DNA of 7,868 nucleotides from Actinomycetota bacterium (GCA_003168295.1 PMST01000538.1:11311-19178); one strand, 5' to 3'; positions 1-6,971 are shown, counted from the first letter of the stretch. The notes: a model not told the origin generated them from the letters alone. Program-made: numbers and translations.

Positions 1-1
1 C

Positions 2-1363
2 CGTTCCACCCAGAACATCCTGACCGCTGCCAACGCCGTGGTCTCGCAGAATCAGGGCCGCAAGCCGAAGAACCTGTGGTCGGCGCAGGGTGCGGGCGCG
101 CCGATCATCGGTTACGTGGCCGACAACGAGCACGACGAGGCCGCGTTCGTGGCCGAGGAGGTCGACCGGCTGACCGACGCAGGCCAGGCCACGCCGGGCC
201 AGGTCGCGGTGTTCTACCGGACCAACGCGCAGTCCCGGGTCTTTGAGGAAGTGTTCATCCGGGTCGGGCTGCCGTACCGGGTGGTCGGCGGCGTGCGGTT
301 CTACGAGCGCCGCGAGGTCCGGGATCTGCTGGCCTACCTGCGGCTGATTGCCAACCCGGCCGATGAGGTGTCGCTGCGGCGGGTGCTGAACGTGCCCAAG
401 CGCGGTATCGGCGACCGGGCCGAGGACTACGTGGCCGCGTTCGCGCAGCGGGAGCGAATGACGTTCGCGCAGGCGCTGGCCCGGCCGGCGGACGTGCCGG
501 GGCTGGCCGGGCGCTCAGCCAACGCGATCGCGGGGTTCAACGCCCTCATCGACGGGCTCAGGGAACTCGCCGAGACCGTCCCGGTGGCGGATCTGGCCGA
601 GGCGGTGCTCGACCGGACGGGTTACATCGAGGCGCTCGAGTCCTCCTCGGACCTGCAGGACGCCAGCCGGGTGGAGAACCTGGAGGAGCTGGTGTCCGTG
701 GCCCGTGAGTTCGACGGGTCACCGGGAAGGGGGAATGGGGAGGCGGGCGGGACGCTGGCCGAGTTCCTCGAGCAGGTATCGCTAGTGGCCGACGCCGACC
801 AGATTCCCGACGGCGAGGAGCACGGCGGCCTGGTGACGATGATGACGCTGCATACGGCCAAGGGACTTGAGTTCCCCGTGGTGTTCCTGACCGGGATGGA
901 AGAAGAGGTGTTCCCGCATCAGCGTTCGCTGAACAACCCGAAGGAACTAGAAGAGGAGCGCCGGCTGGCCTATGTCGGCATCACCCGGGCCGAGCAGCGG
1001 CTCTACCTGACCCGCGCCGTGGCCAGGAACTGGTGGGGTCGTCCCTCGTTCCACAAGCAATCGCGGTTCCTCAGCGAGATCCCGGCCGGCCTCATCGAGT
1101 GGCGCCGTGACGCGGACGCGGCGATGTCTGCGGTCAGGCCCGCGCAGGAGCGGATGGCGCAGTTGCCCGGGACCCGGTCGCCGGGGAACCGCCGGGTGCC
1201 CGCGCTGTCGCCCGGGGACATGGTGACCCACGACAAGTTCGGGCTCGGCACCGTGGTGTCCACCGACGGCTACGGCGACCAGGCCGAGGCCAAGATCGAC
1301 TTTGGCGCCGACTATGGCGTCAAGCACCTGGTGCTCCGCTACGCTCCGCTGGAAAAGTTGTAG
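2..1363 (+). CDS. pcrA: ATP-dependent DNA helicase PcrA/UvrD, C-terminal part (5' end outside window)
   Basis: Superfamily 1A 3'-5' DNA helicase that unwinds DNA in repair, rolling-circle replication and removal of stalled RNA polymerase. The frame is open from base 2, beginning with the RST of the conserved NYRST segment, so the N-terminal ATPase half (Walker A and B) lies upstream; 453 codons remain of a protein usually about 750-830 residues long. Visible landmarks are the segment VAVFYRTNAQSR (about 203-238), the 2B region RGIGDR (about 401-418), motif V TLHTAKGLEF (845-874) and motif VI EEERRLAYVGITRAEQR (950-1000), which carries the arginine that contacts ATP. The last ~50 residues (from about 1205, LSPGDMVTHDKFGLGTV to the end) form the Tudor-like domain that in PcrA binds RNA polymerase. 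No motif is broken. The gene ends in TAG and overlaps the 3' end of the opposing gene by 25 bp. A GTG at 38 is internal, not a start. Confidence 0.96.
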   Translation, partial: RSTQNILTAANAVVSQNQGRKPKNLWSAQGAGAPIIGYVADNEHDEAAFVAEEVDRLTDAGQATPGQVAVFYRTNAQSRVFEEVFIRVGLPYRVVGGVRFYERREVRDLLAYLRLIANPADEVSLRRVLNVPKRGIGDRAEDYVAAFAQRERMTFAQALARPADVPGLAGRSANAIAGFNALIDGLRELAETVPVADLAEAVLDRTGYIEALESSSDLQDASRVENLEELVSVAREFDGSPGRGNGEAGGTLAEFLEQVSLVADADQIPDGEEHGGLVTMMTLHTAKGLEFPVVFLTGMEEEVFPHQRSLNNPKELEEERRLAYVGITRAEQRLYLTRAVARNWWGRPSFHKQSRFLSEIPAGLIEWRRDADAAMSAVRPAQERMAQLPGTRSPGNRRVPALSPGDMVTHDKFGLGTVVSTDGYGDQAEAKIDFGADYGVKHLVLRYAPLEKL

Positions 1364-2703
1364 GGTCCCGATCCGGGCCGGGGCCGGCGGTAGTTAGGTG
1401 CGGACCCTGGCGAACGCTCATCGTCCCAGTTCCCGCCGCCCGCGCTGGTCCGATCCTGGGTACGGTAATCCGCCGGGTACCCGGAGCCCGGATAATCCGC
1501 CGGGTACCGGGAGCCTGGGTTATCCGCCGGGTACCGCGAGCCTCGGTTATCCGGCGCGTACCTGGGATCCACGGCGGCCGCTGGGTCCGGCTGGGGCCGA
1601 CGGCCTGGGCCGCCGACCGGGCCGGGGCGGGCCGGACCGCCCTTCCGGCCGCGGCGCCAGAAGAACCAGCGGACGGCGATAAGGACGACGGCCGCCGCGG
1701 TGGCGAAGGCCATCGCGACGAATCCGTTCGCGATCCACTGGGCCGCGCCGATGGCGACCGCCGTCTTAGACGCGTCGTCGGACCGGTTGTAGATGATCCC
1801 GGCGATGAGCGCGGCGACCAGGTAAGCGAGCACCGGGACCGGGAAGATCAGCCGTCCGGCCCGGGGCCGGACGGCCAACGCGGCCACGACGGTGCCGATG
1901 ACCACGAAGACCCCGAGCATGAAACCGGGTGCGCGCCCGGTCGCCATGGTGGCAATCGCGCCGATCGCCGTGCTGGCGACGATGAGGCACACCCCGAGGC
2001 CGCCCTGCAGCGAGCCGAACTGCCCCAGTCTCCCCGGCCCCCCGCGCCCGCGCGCGGCCTGCGTCCGGCGGGCCTCCTGGATGCCTCGCGGCCCGCCGCC
2101 CGGCGGCACGGCGCCTAGCGGCAGGCTACCGGGTTGGCTCATCGCGGGCCGGACCCCGCCGGATACCGTTCTCCCTGGGCGGCTAGCCGGATTCGGGTCA
2201 GGCCGGGTCGGCATCCTGCGCGTCGGTGCGCCGGAGTCACGGCCGCTCCAGCGGGGATCACGCATCCCGGGATCGATCCCGCCCGGATCGCGGCCATTCC
2301 AGCCGGCCTCGCGCCTGGGTGGCCCGCCCGCGGGCCTGGGTGTCCCCGGCTCGCGGCCAGGTCCCCCCGGGTTGCCCGCTGCCGTCCTCGGGGCGCCGGC
2401 CGGGACTCTCGGACCGCCCGCCGGCACGACCGGACCGCCTGCGGGGACTCTCGGACCGCCCGCCGGCACGACCGGACCGCCCGCCGGGACTCTCGGCCTG
2501 CCAGGGAGAACTCTTGGCGCGCCTGCTGGCATCGCCGGCGCGCCTGCTGGCATCGCCGGGGGACCCGCTGGCATCATCGGAGATCCCGTCGGCCTCGTCG
2601 GGATGTCTGCGGGCGGCCGGGAATCGCGGTCGCGCGGCGCGACTCCAGGTTCGCTGCCGTACGGCCTGCTCGGGCGCGCTTCGCGCCAAAGGGGGTCGTT
2701 CAT
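1339..2703 (-). CDS. Proline/glycine-rich four-helix membrane protein, DUF6542-like
   Basis: 454 residues; function unknown. Residues 1-230 are a disordered, Pro/Gly/Arg-rich cytosolic-type region that includes ten heptads of the PAGGPRV type at 44-113. Four hydrophobic segments follow, at about 235-255, 259-279, 286-305 and 324-346, ending in a basic RWFFWRRGRK stop-transfer. The tail (350-454) is again disordered, with 9-residue tyrosine repeats at 379-414. The compact four-helix block with a short positive loop (VRPRAGRL) matches what I recall of the actinobacterial DUF6542 family; that name rests on memory and pattern, not a search. I chose this strand because only this frame gives coherent membrane helices; the long ORFs opposite it are GC-driven shadows. 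The ATG at 2703 has no clear Shine-Dalgarno, but a -10-like box lies 11 nt upstream, so the mRNA may be nearly leaderless. The gene diverges from the LCP gene and converges on pcrA. Confidence 0.82.
   Translation of the reverse strand: MNDPLWREARPSRPYGSEPGVAPRDRDSRPPADIPTRPTGSPMMPAGPPAMPAGAPAMPAGAPRVLPGRPRVPAGGPVVPAGGPRVPAGGPVVPAGGPRVPAGAPRTAAGNPGGPGREPGTPRPAGGPPRREAGWNGRDPGGIDPGMRDPRWSGRDSGAPTRRMPTRPDPNPASRPGRTVSGGVRPAMSQPGSLPLGAVPPGGGPRGIQEARRTQAARGRGGPGRLGQFGSLQGGLGVCLIVASTAIGAIATMATGRAPGFMLGVFVVIGTVVAALAVRPRAGRLIFPVPVLAYLVAALIAGIIYNRSDDASKTAVAIGAAQWIANGFVAMAFATAAAVVLIAVRWFFWRRGRKGGPARPGPVGGPGRRPQPDPAAAVDPRYAPDNRGSRYPADNPGSRYPADYPGSGYPADYRTQDRTSAGGGNWDDERSPGSAPNYRRPRPGSGPYNFSSGA
1462..1569 (-). 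repeat. 27-bp tandem repeats encoding (G)SRYPADYP nonapeptides
   Basis: Residues 379-414 of the membrane protein read as four diverged 9-residue units of the type RYAPDNRGS / RYPADNPGS / RYPADYPGS / GYPADYRTQ. On the + strand this shows as a GGATAATCCGCCGGGTACC-like motif with a 27-bp period. The tyrosines are regularly spaced and lie in the predicted cytosolic tail. Sequence identity between units is lower than in the N-terminal heptad block, suggesting an older expansion. Confidence 0.85.
2365..2574 (-). repeat. 21/42-bp tandem repeats encoding PAGxPxx heptads
   Basis: Ten consecutive 7-residue units (residues 44-113 of the membrane protein), mostly VPAGGPR / VPAGGPV / MPAGAPA. At DNA level the core is a 42-bp double unit: 2402-2443 and 2444-2485 differ at only 2 of 42 positions, and a third partial copy starts at 2486. 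A separate 21-bp unit (GGCGCGCCTGCTGGCATCGCC) is repeated exactly at 2516 and 2537. Outer heptads (VLPGRPR, TAAGNPG) have diverged. The near-identity of the inner copies indicates recent slippage or unequal exchange, so copy number probably varies between strains. Confidence 0.93.
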
Positions 2704-2714
2704 ATGTGCTTCGG

Positions 2715-2720
2715 ATGTTA
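2715..2720 (-). promoter_or_regulatory. Candidate -10 box of the DUF6542-like gene
   Basis: On the minus strand the hexamer TAACAT lies 11 nt before the ATG at 2703. Transcription starting 6-7 nt downstream would leave a leader of only about 5 nt, which fits the absence of a Shine-Dalgarno sequence and the frequent leaderless genes of Actinomycetota. No convincing -35 is present at 16-19 nt. Based on motif and spacing only. Confidence 0.3.
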
Positions 2721-2727
2721 GCCGTTG

Positions 2728-2758
2728 CGGACAGGTGGCGGTGACACGAAGGTAGGCT
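2728..2758 (+). promoter_or_regulatory. Candidate promoter of the LCP gene
   Basis: TAGGCT at 2753-2758 fits the actinobacterial housekeeping -10 (TAGNNT). CGGACA at 2728-2733 matches four of six bases of TTGACA, with a 19-nt spacer that is slightly long. A start near 2765 would give a leader of about 43 nt. It lies in the 104-bp gap shared with the divergent membrane-protein gene, so both promoters are packed together and could be co-regulated. Confidence 0.35.
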
Positions 2759-2794
2759 TCGCGGGAATGGTAACGATCCAGAGCTGAGACTGCT

Positions 2795-2799
2795 GAGGA
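2795..2799 (+). promoter_or_regulatory. Ribosome binding site of the LCP gene
   Basis: GAGGA, 8 nt before the ATG at 2808. It decides the start: another ATG at 2803 is out of frame and too close to this site. Confidence 0.75.
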
Positions 2800-2807
2800 A
2801 AAATGCC

Positions 2808-4325
2808 ATGGTTAGGCCAGCTTCATCGGCCTCGTTGTGGGGCGCAGCGGGAAAGGCCGGATACGCCCTAAGCTGCGTCACCGCGGCCCTGGTGCTGGCG
2901 ATTAGCGGCTTTTCCTACTTTGTCGTCCGCGACGTGAGCAGCATCGGCGGCTCGCACGCCATCGTGTCCGGCCCGTCGATCGGGGCGCAGAACATCTTGC
3001 TGATGGGCCTGGAGAGCCGCACCGACTGGGACGGCAACATCCTGCCGAACGCTGTCCTGAACGCGCTGCACGCCGGGAGCAGGCTGGGCATCGAGAACGG
3101 GGTCGGCGGCAACGCCACCAACACGCTGATCCTGATCCACATACCAGCGGGCGGCAAGAAGGCGATCGGCTTCTCTATCCCGCGCGACGACTGGGTTACC
3201 TACCCCACCCCCTACGACGGGCAGTCCCAGGGCAAGATCGACCAGGCCTATGGCCTGGCCATGGCGGCGGAGGAGGACCAGCTCCGGACGCAGGACCCCA
3301 ACATGAGCCAGAATCAGGTCGCCTTTGATGGCAACGAAGCTGGCCGGACGGCCGCCGTGAACACGGTCGAGCAGCTGACCGGGGTGCACATTGATCACTT
3401 CGCTGAGGTCAACCTGGACGGCTTCTACGAGCTGGCGAAGGTTCTCGGCGGCGTGGAGGTCTGCCTCAACCACCCGGTCCCATACGACGCCAACTCCGGC
3501 TTCTACGCCCATAAGGCCGGGCTCCAGCATCTCGACGCCTCGATGGCGCTGGCGTTCGTCCGGCAGCGCGACGGCCTGGCCAACGGCGACCTGGACCGTA
3601 CCCATCGCCAGCAGGCATTCCTCGATTCGGTGATGCAGTCACTCCGGAACGAGGGCGTCCTCGACGACCTGACCAAGATCGACTCCCTGCTGTCGATCGC
3701 GAAGCAGTACGTGATTACCGACTCCGGCTGGGACCTGCTGGACTTCGCCAGCCAGATGCGGAGCCTGACCAGCGGCAACCTGATCTTCCACACGCTGCCG
3801 ATCATGGCTTACGAGACCATCGAGGGTCAGGACGCCAACGAGGTCAACCCCGCCTACATCAAGGAGATCGTGCAGGATACGTTCTACCCGCCCGCGGCCT
3901 CGTCGGCCTCGTCGAGCTCGCCCAGCCCCAAGCCGACGGTCGAGAGCAGCGCCGACGCCGCCAAGACCACCGTGGACGTGTACAACGGCGGTAACAGCCC
4001 GGGGCTGGCCGGGCAGGTCTCGACCGCGCTGGTCGGGCAGGGCTACAGGGCCGGGCAGATCGCGAACACCAGCGCGCTGTCGACGACCGAGGTGCTGTAC
4101 GGCACGGGCGCGTCGACGAGTGCCAGCAGGATCGCTTCGGAGTTCAGCGTGACCGCGACGGCGAGTTCTACGGTGGCCGCGGGCCACGTCGAGGTCATGC
4201 TCGGCGCGGACGCCACCGTGCCGACTACCTCCCCCACGCCCTCGTCCTCGGCGGTTGCCGCCCCGACCACCGGTGCCCAGGGCGGCGCGGTCACCGCCAA
4301 GGACGGAATTCCCTGTGTCAACTGA
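2808..4325 (+). CDS. LCP (LytR-CpsA-Psr) family cell-wall glycopolymer ligase with LytR_C domain
   Basis: LCP enzymes transfer undecaprenyl-pyrophosphate-linked glycopolymers (teichoic acids, arabinogalactan, capsule) to peptidoglycan outside the membrane. The 505-residue protein has a short cytosolic N-terminus, one membrane helix (about 19-40), the LCP domain (about 60-285), a Ser/Pro linker (362-386), a LytR_C domain (about 387-470, starting TTVDVYNGGNSPGLAG) and a Thr/Ser/Pro-rich tail ending in IPCVN. Recognisable catalytic landmarks are SIPRDDW with Arg126, GKIDQAYG (142-149), and FVRQRDGLANGDLDRTHRQQ (250-269) with Arg252, Arg254, Arg264 and Arg267, which hold the pyrophosphate. The two usual metal-binding Asp positions differ: the GxDxR site reads GLESR (Glu69) and the SDT site reads TNT (Asn105). 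The start is set by the GAGGA site. A small hairpin follows the stop. The family call is secure; the substrate cannot be read from sequence. Confidence 0.95.
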   Translation: MVRPASSASLWGAAGKAGYALSCVTAALVLAISGFSYFVVRDVSSIGGSHAIVSGPSIGAQNILLMGLESRTDWDGNILPNAVLNALHAGSRLGIENGVGGNATNTLILIHIPAGGKKAIGFSIPRDDWVTYPTPYDGQSQGKIDQAYGLAMAAEEDQLRTQDPNMSQNQVAFDGNEAGRTAAVNTVEQLTGVHIDHFAEVNLDGFYELAKVLGGVEVCLNHPVPYDANSGFYAHKAGLQHLDASMALAFVRQRDGLANGDLDRTHRQQAFLDSVMQSLRNEGVLDDLTKIDSLLSIAKQYVITDSGWDLLDFASQMRSLTSGNLIFHTLPIMAYETIEGQDANEVNPAYIKEIVQDTFYPPAASSASSSSPSPKPTVESSADAAKTTVDVYNGGNSPGLAGQVSTALVGQGYRAGQIANTSALSTTEVLYGTGASTSASRIASEFSVTATASSTVAAGHVEVMLGADATVPTTSPTPSSSAVAAPTTGAQGGAVTAKDGIPCVN

Positions 4326-4330
4326 AACCA

Positions 4331-4344
4331 CGGCCGTTCGGCTG
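4331..4344 (+). terminator. Small hairpin after the LCP gene, possible weak terminator
   Basis: CGGCCG-TT-CGGCTG can fold into a stem of up to six pairs (one G-U) starting 6 nt after the LCP stop codon. No T-tract follows. It may cause partial termination or protect the 3' end; downstream transcription could read through. Confidence 0.3.
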
Positions 4345-4436
4345 AATTGCTCGTGACCGGAAGCCCGCGGCCACCTGGTGACGGCGAGGAACCCCACGGC
4401 TCCCGGTCTGGGTGCGGCGGGCGGGGATGGTGCGGT

Positions 4437-4442
4437 TAGGTT
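4437..4442 (+). promoter_or_regulatory. Candidate -10 box giving a leaderless start at 4450
   Basis: TAGGTT fits the actinobacterial -10 consensus. The 7-nt gap to the ATG at 4450 is the distance expected between a -10 box and the transcription start, so an mRNA could begin exactly at that ATG. No good -35 is present 16-19 nt upstream (the area is GGTGCGGCGG). Confidence 0.3.
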
Positions 4443-4449
4443 TGCGATT

Positions 4450-4479
4450 ATGAGCAAGATCCGGATGATGGCCGAATGA
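4450..4479 (+). CDS. Nine-codon mini-ORF overlapping the start of the 806-residue gene
   Basis: ATG to TGA encodes MSKIRMMAE. Its stop overlaps the next ATG as ATGA (4476-4479), the classic arrangement for translational coupling by terminating and re-initiating ribosomes. It sits 7 nt after a -10-like TAGGTT. It could be a leader peptide that loads ribosomes onto the large gene, which itself has only a weak Shine-Dalgarno. Alternatively it is the original N-terminus of the esterase put out of frame by an indel, or chance. Confidence 0.3.
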   Translation: MSKIRMMAE

Positions 4480-4823
4480 TCAGCCATCCCGCGACCGAGT
4501 CCGATCTGCGGGCTGTCGCCCGGCTCGTCGCGGAGATTCACGGCGCTGCCGACTCCGGAGCGGCGCTGCTCGACCGGCTCGGCGGGCCGGCGACGGCCTT
4601 TGCCGCCCGCCCGTTCCGGTCCGGGTCGGTGCGAGGCGAGTGGGTGGCCACGCCGGGCTCCAGCGACGATGGCGCGCTGCTTTACCTGCACAGCCGCCGG
4701 TTCCAGTTCGACGAGCCGGCCGGGGTCTACGCCGCCAGGCTCGCGGCGGCCACCGGGCTGCCGGTGCTGCACCTGCACTACCGGCTCGCACCCGAGAACC
4801 CGTACCCGGCGGCCCTGGACCAG
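4476..4823 (+). other. Remnant of an HSL-type esterase domain (N-terminal third only)
   Basis: This stretch encodes the cap-like N-terminus, the first strands and the YRLAPE/PAAL signature of an HSL/type IV esterase, about a third of the usual 300-350 residues. The oxyanion HGGG is changed to HSRR. No continuation of the hydrolase is visible in the other two forward frames after 4823, so the rest is absent, not merely frameshifted. Confidence 0.72.
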
Positions 4824-6896
4824 GCCAGCGAGCGCTCCAGGAACCTGCCGGAAACCCTGGCCAATCACCTGTCCAAGTCCGTCGAGGACATCGCTGGCCT
4901 GGTCAACGAGGCGTCCACCGATCCGCAGCTGAAGCCGGCCAGTCGATTGGAGCTTGCCGTTACCCGGCCGCCTGCCCTGCCGATGGTGTACTACCGCAGC
5001 GGCAGCGTCACACCCGAACTCACGGCGATGGGTGAAACTCTCGCGAGACGGCTGAAGACACTCGCCGGCTCCGACACCGGCACGGTTGACCTGCGGGCAC
5101 AGGCCCGGGCGAAGTTCGTCGCCGTGGTCCTCGGTGTCGGCGGCACCCCCGAGGTCACTATCAGCCAGGCCGCCGACGGCATCCTGGAACGACTGCGCCG
5201 GGCCCTCTCCGGCGGCCGCACCGACGACACCGCGGCGGCACTCGCCGAGACATGGCAGGGCATCAGCGAGGACACCTTCTGGACGTCGCTGGCCAGCGGT
5301 ACCTACCTTTCGGCCGAATTGACCGGCAGCCGCATCGACCACCTCGCCTGGATGGGCCTGGTCTGTGAGCTGAGCCCGATGACCGCCGATTTCGGGTGGG
5401 ATCAGCCGAGCGACAAGCAGCTATGGGTCGATCGCCTCATCGCCGCCGCAGGCGACGAGCACGACGTCTCCGCCGTCTACGCTTACGCTTCGGGGATGGC
5501 GCGTCATGAGTCGCTGCCCCGCGCGGTCATCGCTGAGCTGGTCCAGCTCGCCCTCGCGAACCTGCCCGAGGTGAAGGTCGACCAGTCCTCCCGTTTCCTG
5601 GTCCTCAATGACGAAACTCCCGAACCCGACTTTCTTTCCATGCCGGTGCGGGACCGCGAAATACCCCGGAAGCTGTATTCCGCGAAGGAGACGCTTCGCA
5701 AAAACGCGCTCCCCTTGCGTACCAAGTCGGTGGGTATTTCTGTCCAGGAACAGCGGCGACCAGTACGCGCCGCCGCCTTCAGATACGCGCTTGGCGAGCT
5801 GTGGGCCGCCAGCGTCGAGGGGATCCGCGCCGCGCTCGGTCGTGGCGACGACGCCGAGGCGGCGAAGGCCAGGTTCGACAAGGTCATTGCTAACTCCCCC
5901 TTGGCTGAGCTGCTGCAGACCTGGAGCACCGGCGTCGCCGCCACCTCGCCCGATCTGACTCTGCTCGCCAGGACTTCCACGGCTCTCGCCCGCGAGATCG
6001 CGCGGCTGAGCGACGCGCTCGCTCAGCAGTACCCGAACGCCCTCGAGACCCCAACCGAGTCCGGCTTGGAGCAGTTCCTGACCGACATCGCCAACGAGGT
6101 CAGCGGCGAGTCCGCTGACCTGCTGTCGGACCACCCGGTCGGTGTGCACCCGCTGGACGGAGTGCGTTTCGAGGTCAGCACCTTCCGCAGCGGGGCCAGT
6201 CTGCTGCTCCAGGCCAGGTTGGCGGTCGAGCGCCGCTCGTCGATCGCCACGGTCGTCAACAGCAGGATCAGCGAGGCGGCCAAGCTCGTTAAGGGCAAGC
6301 TGGGCGGCGGTAAGCTCGCTGAACAGGCCTGGTTGCAGGCCGTCGCCGACAAGGCCGGCCTGGTGCAGGCAGCACTGAACGATGGTGACGCCAACGGGCT
6401 CATCCAGGCGGCGGGCGAGCTTGTCGACGCGACGACGTTTGCCCGGGCCTCCGCGGCCGCCCTGCTGCGCGACCAGCCTGCCCCGTACAACGCCATCGAG
6501 CGCATCCTCGACGCGACCTCGCTCAGCCTGTGTGAACAGATCGACGCCTTCCTGGACGCCGCCGACGTGGATGTCCTGCAGAGTACGCTGCCGTCTTCCC
6601 TCGGTGCGCTCCGAAGGGCGGTGGACGGGCTGGATAACAAAGTGTTCACCGGCAAGTTCAGCGCGGCCTTGTCGGCGTGGGCGAAGGAAGCCGGCCGCAC
6701 TACCCCCGACCGGGACAATCTCTTGACCCTGACCTGGGGCGTGGTCACTATCCTGCGTGCCTACCGGGTCGGGATCGACAACACCGTTACGGATCCGGCC
6801 GCGCGGGCCAGCCTCCACTATCTGCTCGGCCAGATCAGCGCCACGATCGACACGCGACTGGCCGAGCTGGACGGGCTAGCGCCGCCGCCAATGTGA
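4476..6896 (+). CDS. Chimeric protein: truncated HSL-type alpha/beta-hydrolase front joined to a large helical region of unknown function
   Basis: 806 residues. Residues 1-116 look like the front of an HSL-family esterase: GALLYLH (66-72), then HSRRF (72-76) where active enzymes have HGGGF, and the family hallmark [13 protein letters not shown] (102-114). The homology then stops: there is no GDSAGG nucleophile motif and no recognisable catalytic Asp or His, so esterase activity is very unlikely. Residues ~117-806 are mostly amphipathic alpha helix, rich in Ala, Leu, Asp and Glu, without a signal peptide or membrane segment, and I recognise no domain. Landmarks there include [12 protein letters not shown] (217-228), [19 protein letters not shown] (292-310), a polar loop around [10 protein letters not shown] (377-386), [16 protein letters not shown] (555-570) and a Lys/Gly stretch [11 protein letters not shown] (603-613). 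The start at 4476 is the only possible one in frame, because an in-frame TAG lies at 4437 with no start codon between. Codon use is typical of the genome, so the frame is real. A hairpin terminator follows 39 nt after the stop. Confidence 0.85.
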   Translation: MISHPATESDLRAVARLVAEIHGAADSGAALLDRLGGPATAFAARPFRSGSVRGEWVATPGSSDDGALLYLHSRRFQFDEPAGVYAARLAAATGLPVLHLHYRLAPENPYPAALDQASERSRNLPETLANHLSKSVEDIAGLVNEASTDPQLKPASRLELAVTRPPALPMVYYRSGSVTPELTAMGETLARRLKTLAGSDTGTVDLRAQARAKFVAVVLGVGGTPEVTISQAADGILERLRRALSGGRTDDTAAALAETWQGISEDTFWTSLASGTYLSAELTGSRIDHLAWMGLVCELSPMTADFGWDQPSDKQLWVDRLIAAAGDEHDVSAVYAYASGMARHESLPRAVIAELVQLALANLPEVKVDQSSRFLVLNDETPEPDFLSMPVRDREIPRKLYSAKETLRKNALPLRTKSVGISVQEQRRPVRAAAFRYALGELWAASVEGIRAALGRGDDAEAAKARFDKVIANSPLAELLQTWSTGVAATSPDLTLLARTSTALAREIARLSDALAQQYPNALETPTESGLEQFLTDIANEVSGESADLLSDHPVGVHPLDGVRFEVSTFRSGASLLLQARLAVERRSSIATVVNSRISEAAKLVKGKLGGGKLAEQAWLQAVADKAGLVQAALNDGDANGLIQAAGELVDATTFARASAAALLRDQPAPYNAIERILDATSLSLCEQIDAFLDAADVDVLQSTLPSSLGALRRAVDGLDNKVFTGKFSAALSAWAKEAGRTTPDRDNLLTLTWGVVTILRAYRVGIDNTVTDPAARASLHYLLGQISATIDTRLAELDGLAPPPM

Positions 6897-6935
6897 CCCC
6901 GCTAGCTCCGCACTTTCCGTAGCCCCAGCCGCCCA

Positions 6936-6971
6936 CCGTGTGAGCCGAGCGCTGAGAGTCAGCTCACACGG
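6936..6971 (+). terminator. 10-bp perfect inverted repeat, likely terminator
   Basis: CCGTGTGAGC (6936-6945) and GCTCACACGG (6962-6971) form a perfect 10-bp stem around a 16-nt loop, 39 nt after the stop of the 806-residue gene and before sucC. There is no U-tract, which is usual for terminators in high-GC Actinomycetota. A second small hairpin (GGGA-CTG-TCCC, 6971-6981) directly abuts it. Because it lies upstream of sucC, a protein-binding role is also possible. Confidence 0.6.

Noticed and set aside
1367..1377. CCCG-ATC-CGGG hairpin just after the pcrA stop as a terminator
   Set aside because: It has a four-pair stem only and no T-tract, and it lies inside the opposing coding region. Such short hairpins are frequent by chance at this GC content.
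2365..2574. CRISPR-like array in the regular 42-bp repeats
   Set aside because: The units are directly contiguous without spacers, stay in codon phase and encode a Pro/Gly heptad, so this is a coding tandem repeat.
1892..2755. Plus-strand open frame of 287 codons opposite the membrane-protein gene
   Set aside because: Its Pro/Gly repeats are just the complement of the heptad DNA. It lacks the membrane helices seen on the minus strand and runs into the divergent promoter region.
2258..2881. Minus-strand open frame of 207 codons overlapping the LCP start
   Set aside because: It would cover the divergent promoters and the LCP N-terminus, and its translation is Arg/Ser/Gly-rich without any motif.
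4476..4823. Reading the esterase-like front as a functional esterase or as a frameshifted complete gene
   Set aside because: The nucleophile motif GDSAGG and the other catalytic residues are absent in all three forward frames downstream, so a simple frameshift does not restore the enzyme.
3639..5342. Minus-strand open frame of 567 codons opposite the LCP gene and the chimeric gene
   Set aside because: It spans two well-supported genes and the gap between them, and its translation is Gly/Arg/Val-rich low complexity without domains. This is typical of the antisense frame of high-GC codons.
5421..6818. Minus-strand open frame of 465 codons opposite the chimeric gene
   Set aside because: It is an antisense shadow: no recognisable domain, no Shine-Dalgarno, and the + strand frame has the expected third-position G/C bias.
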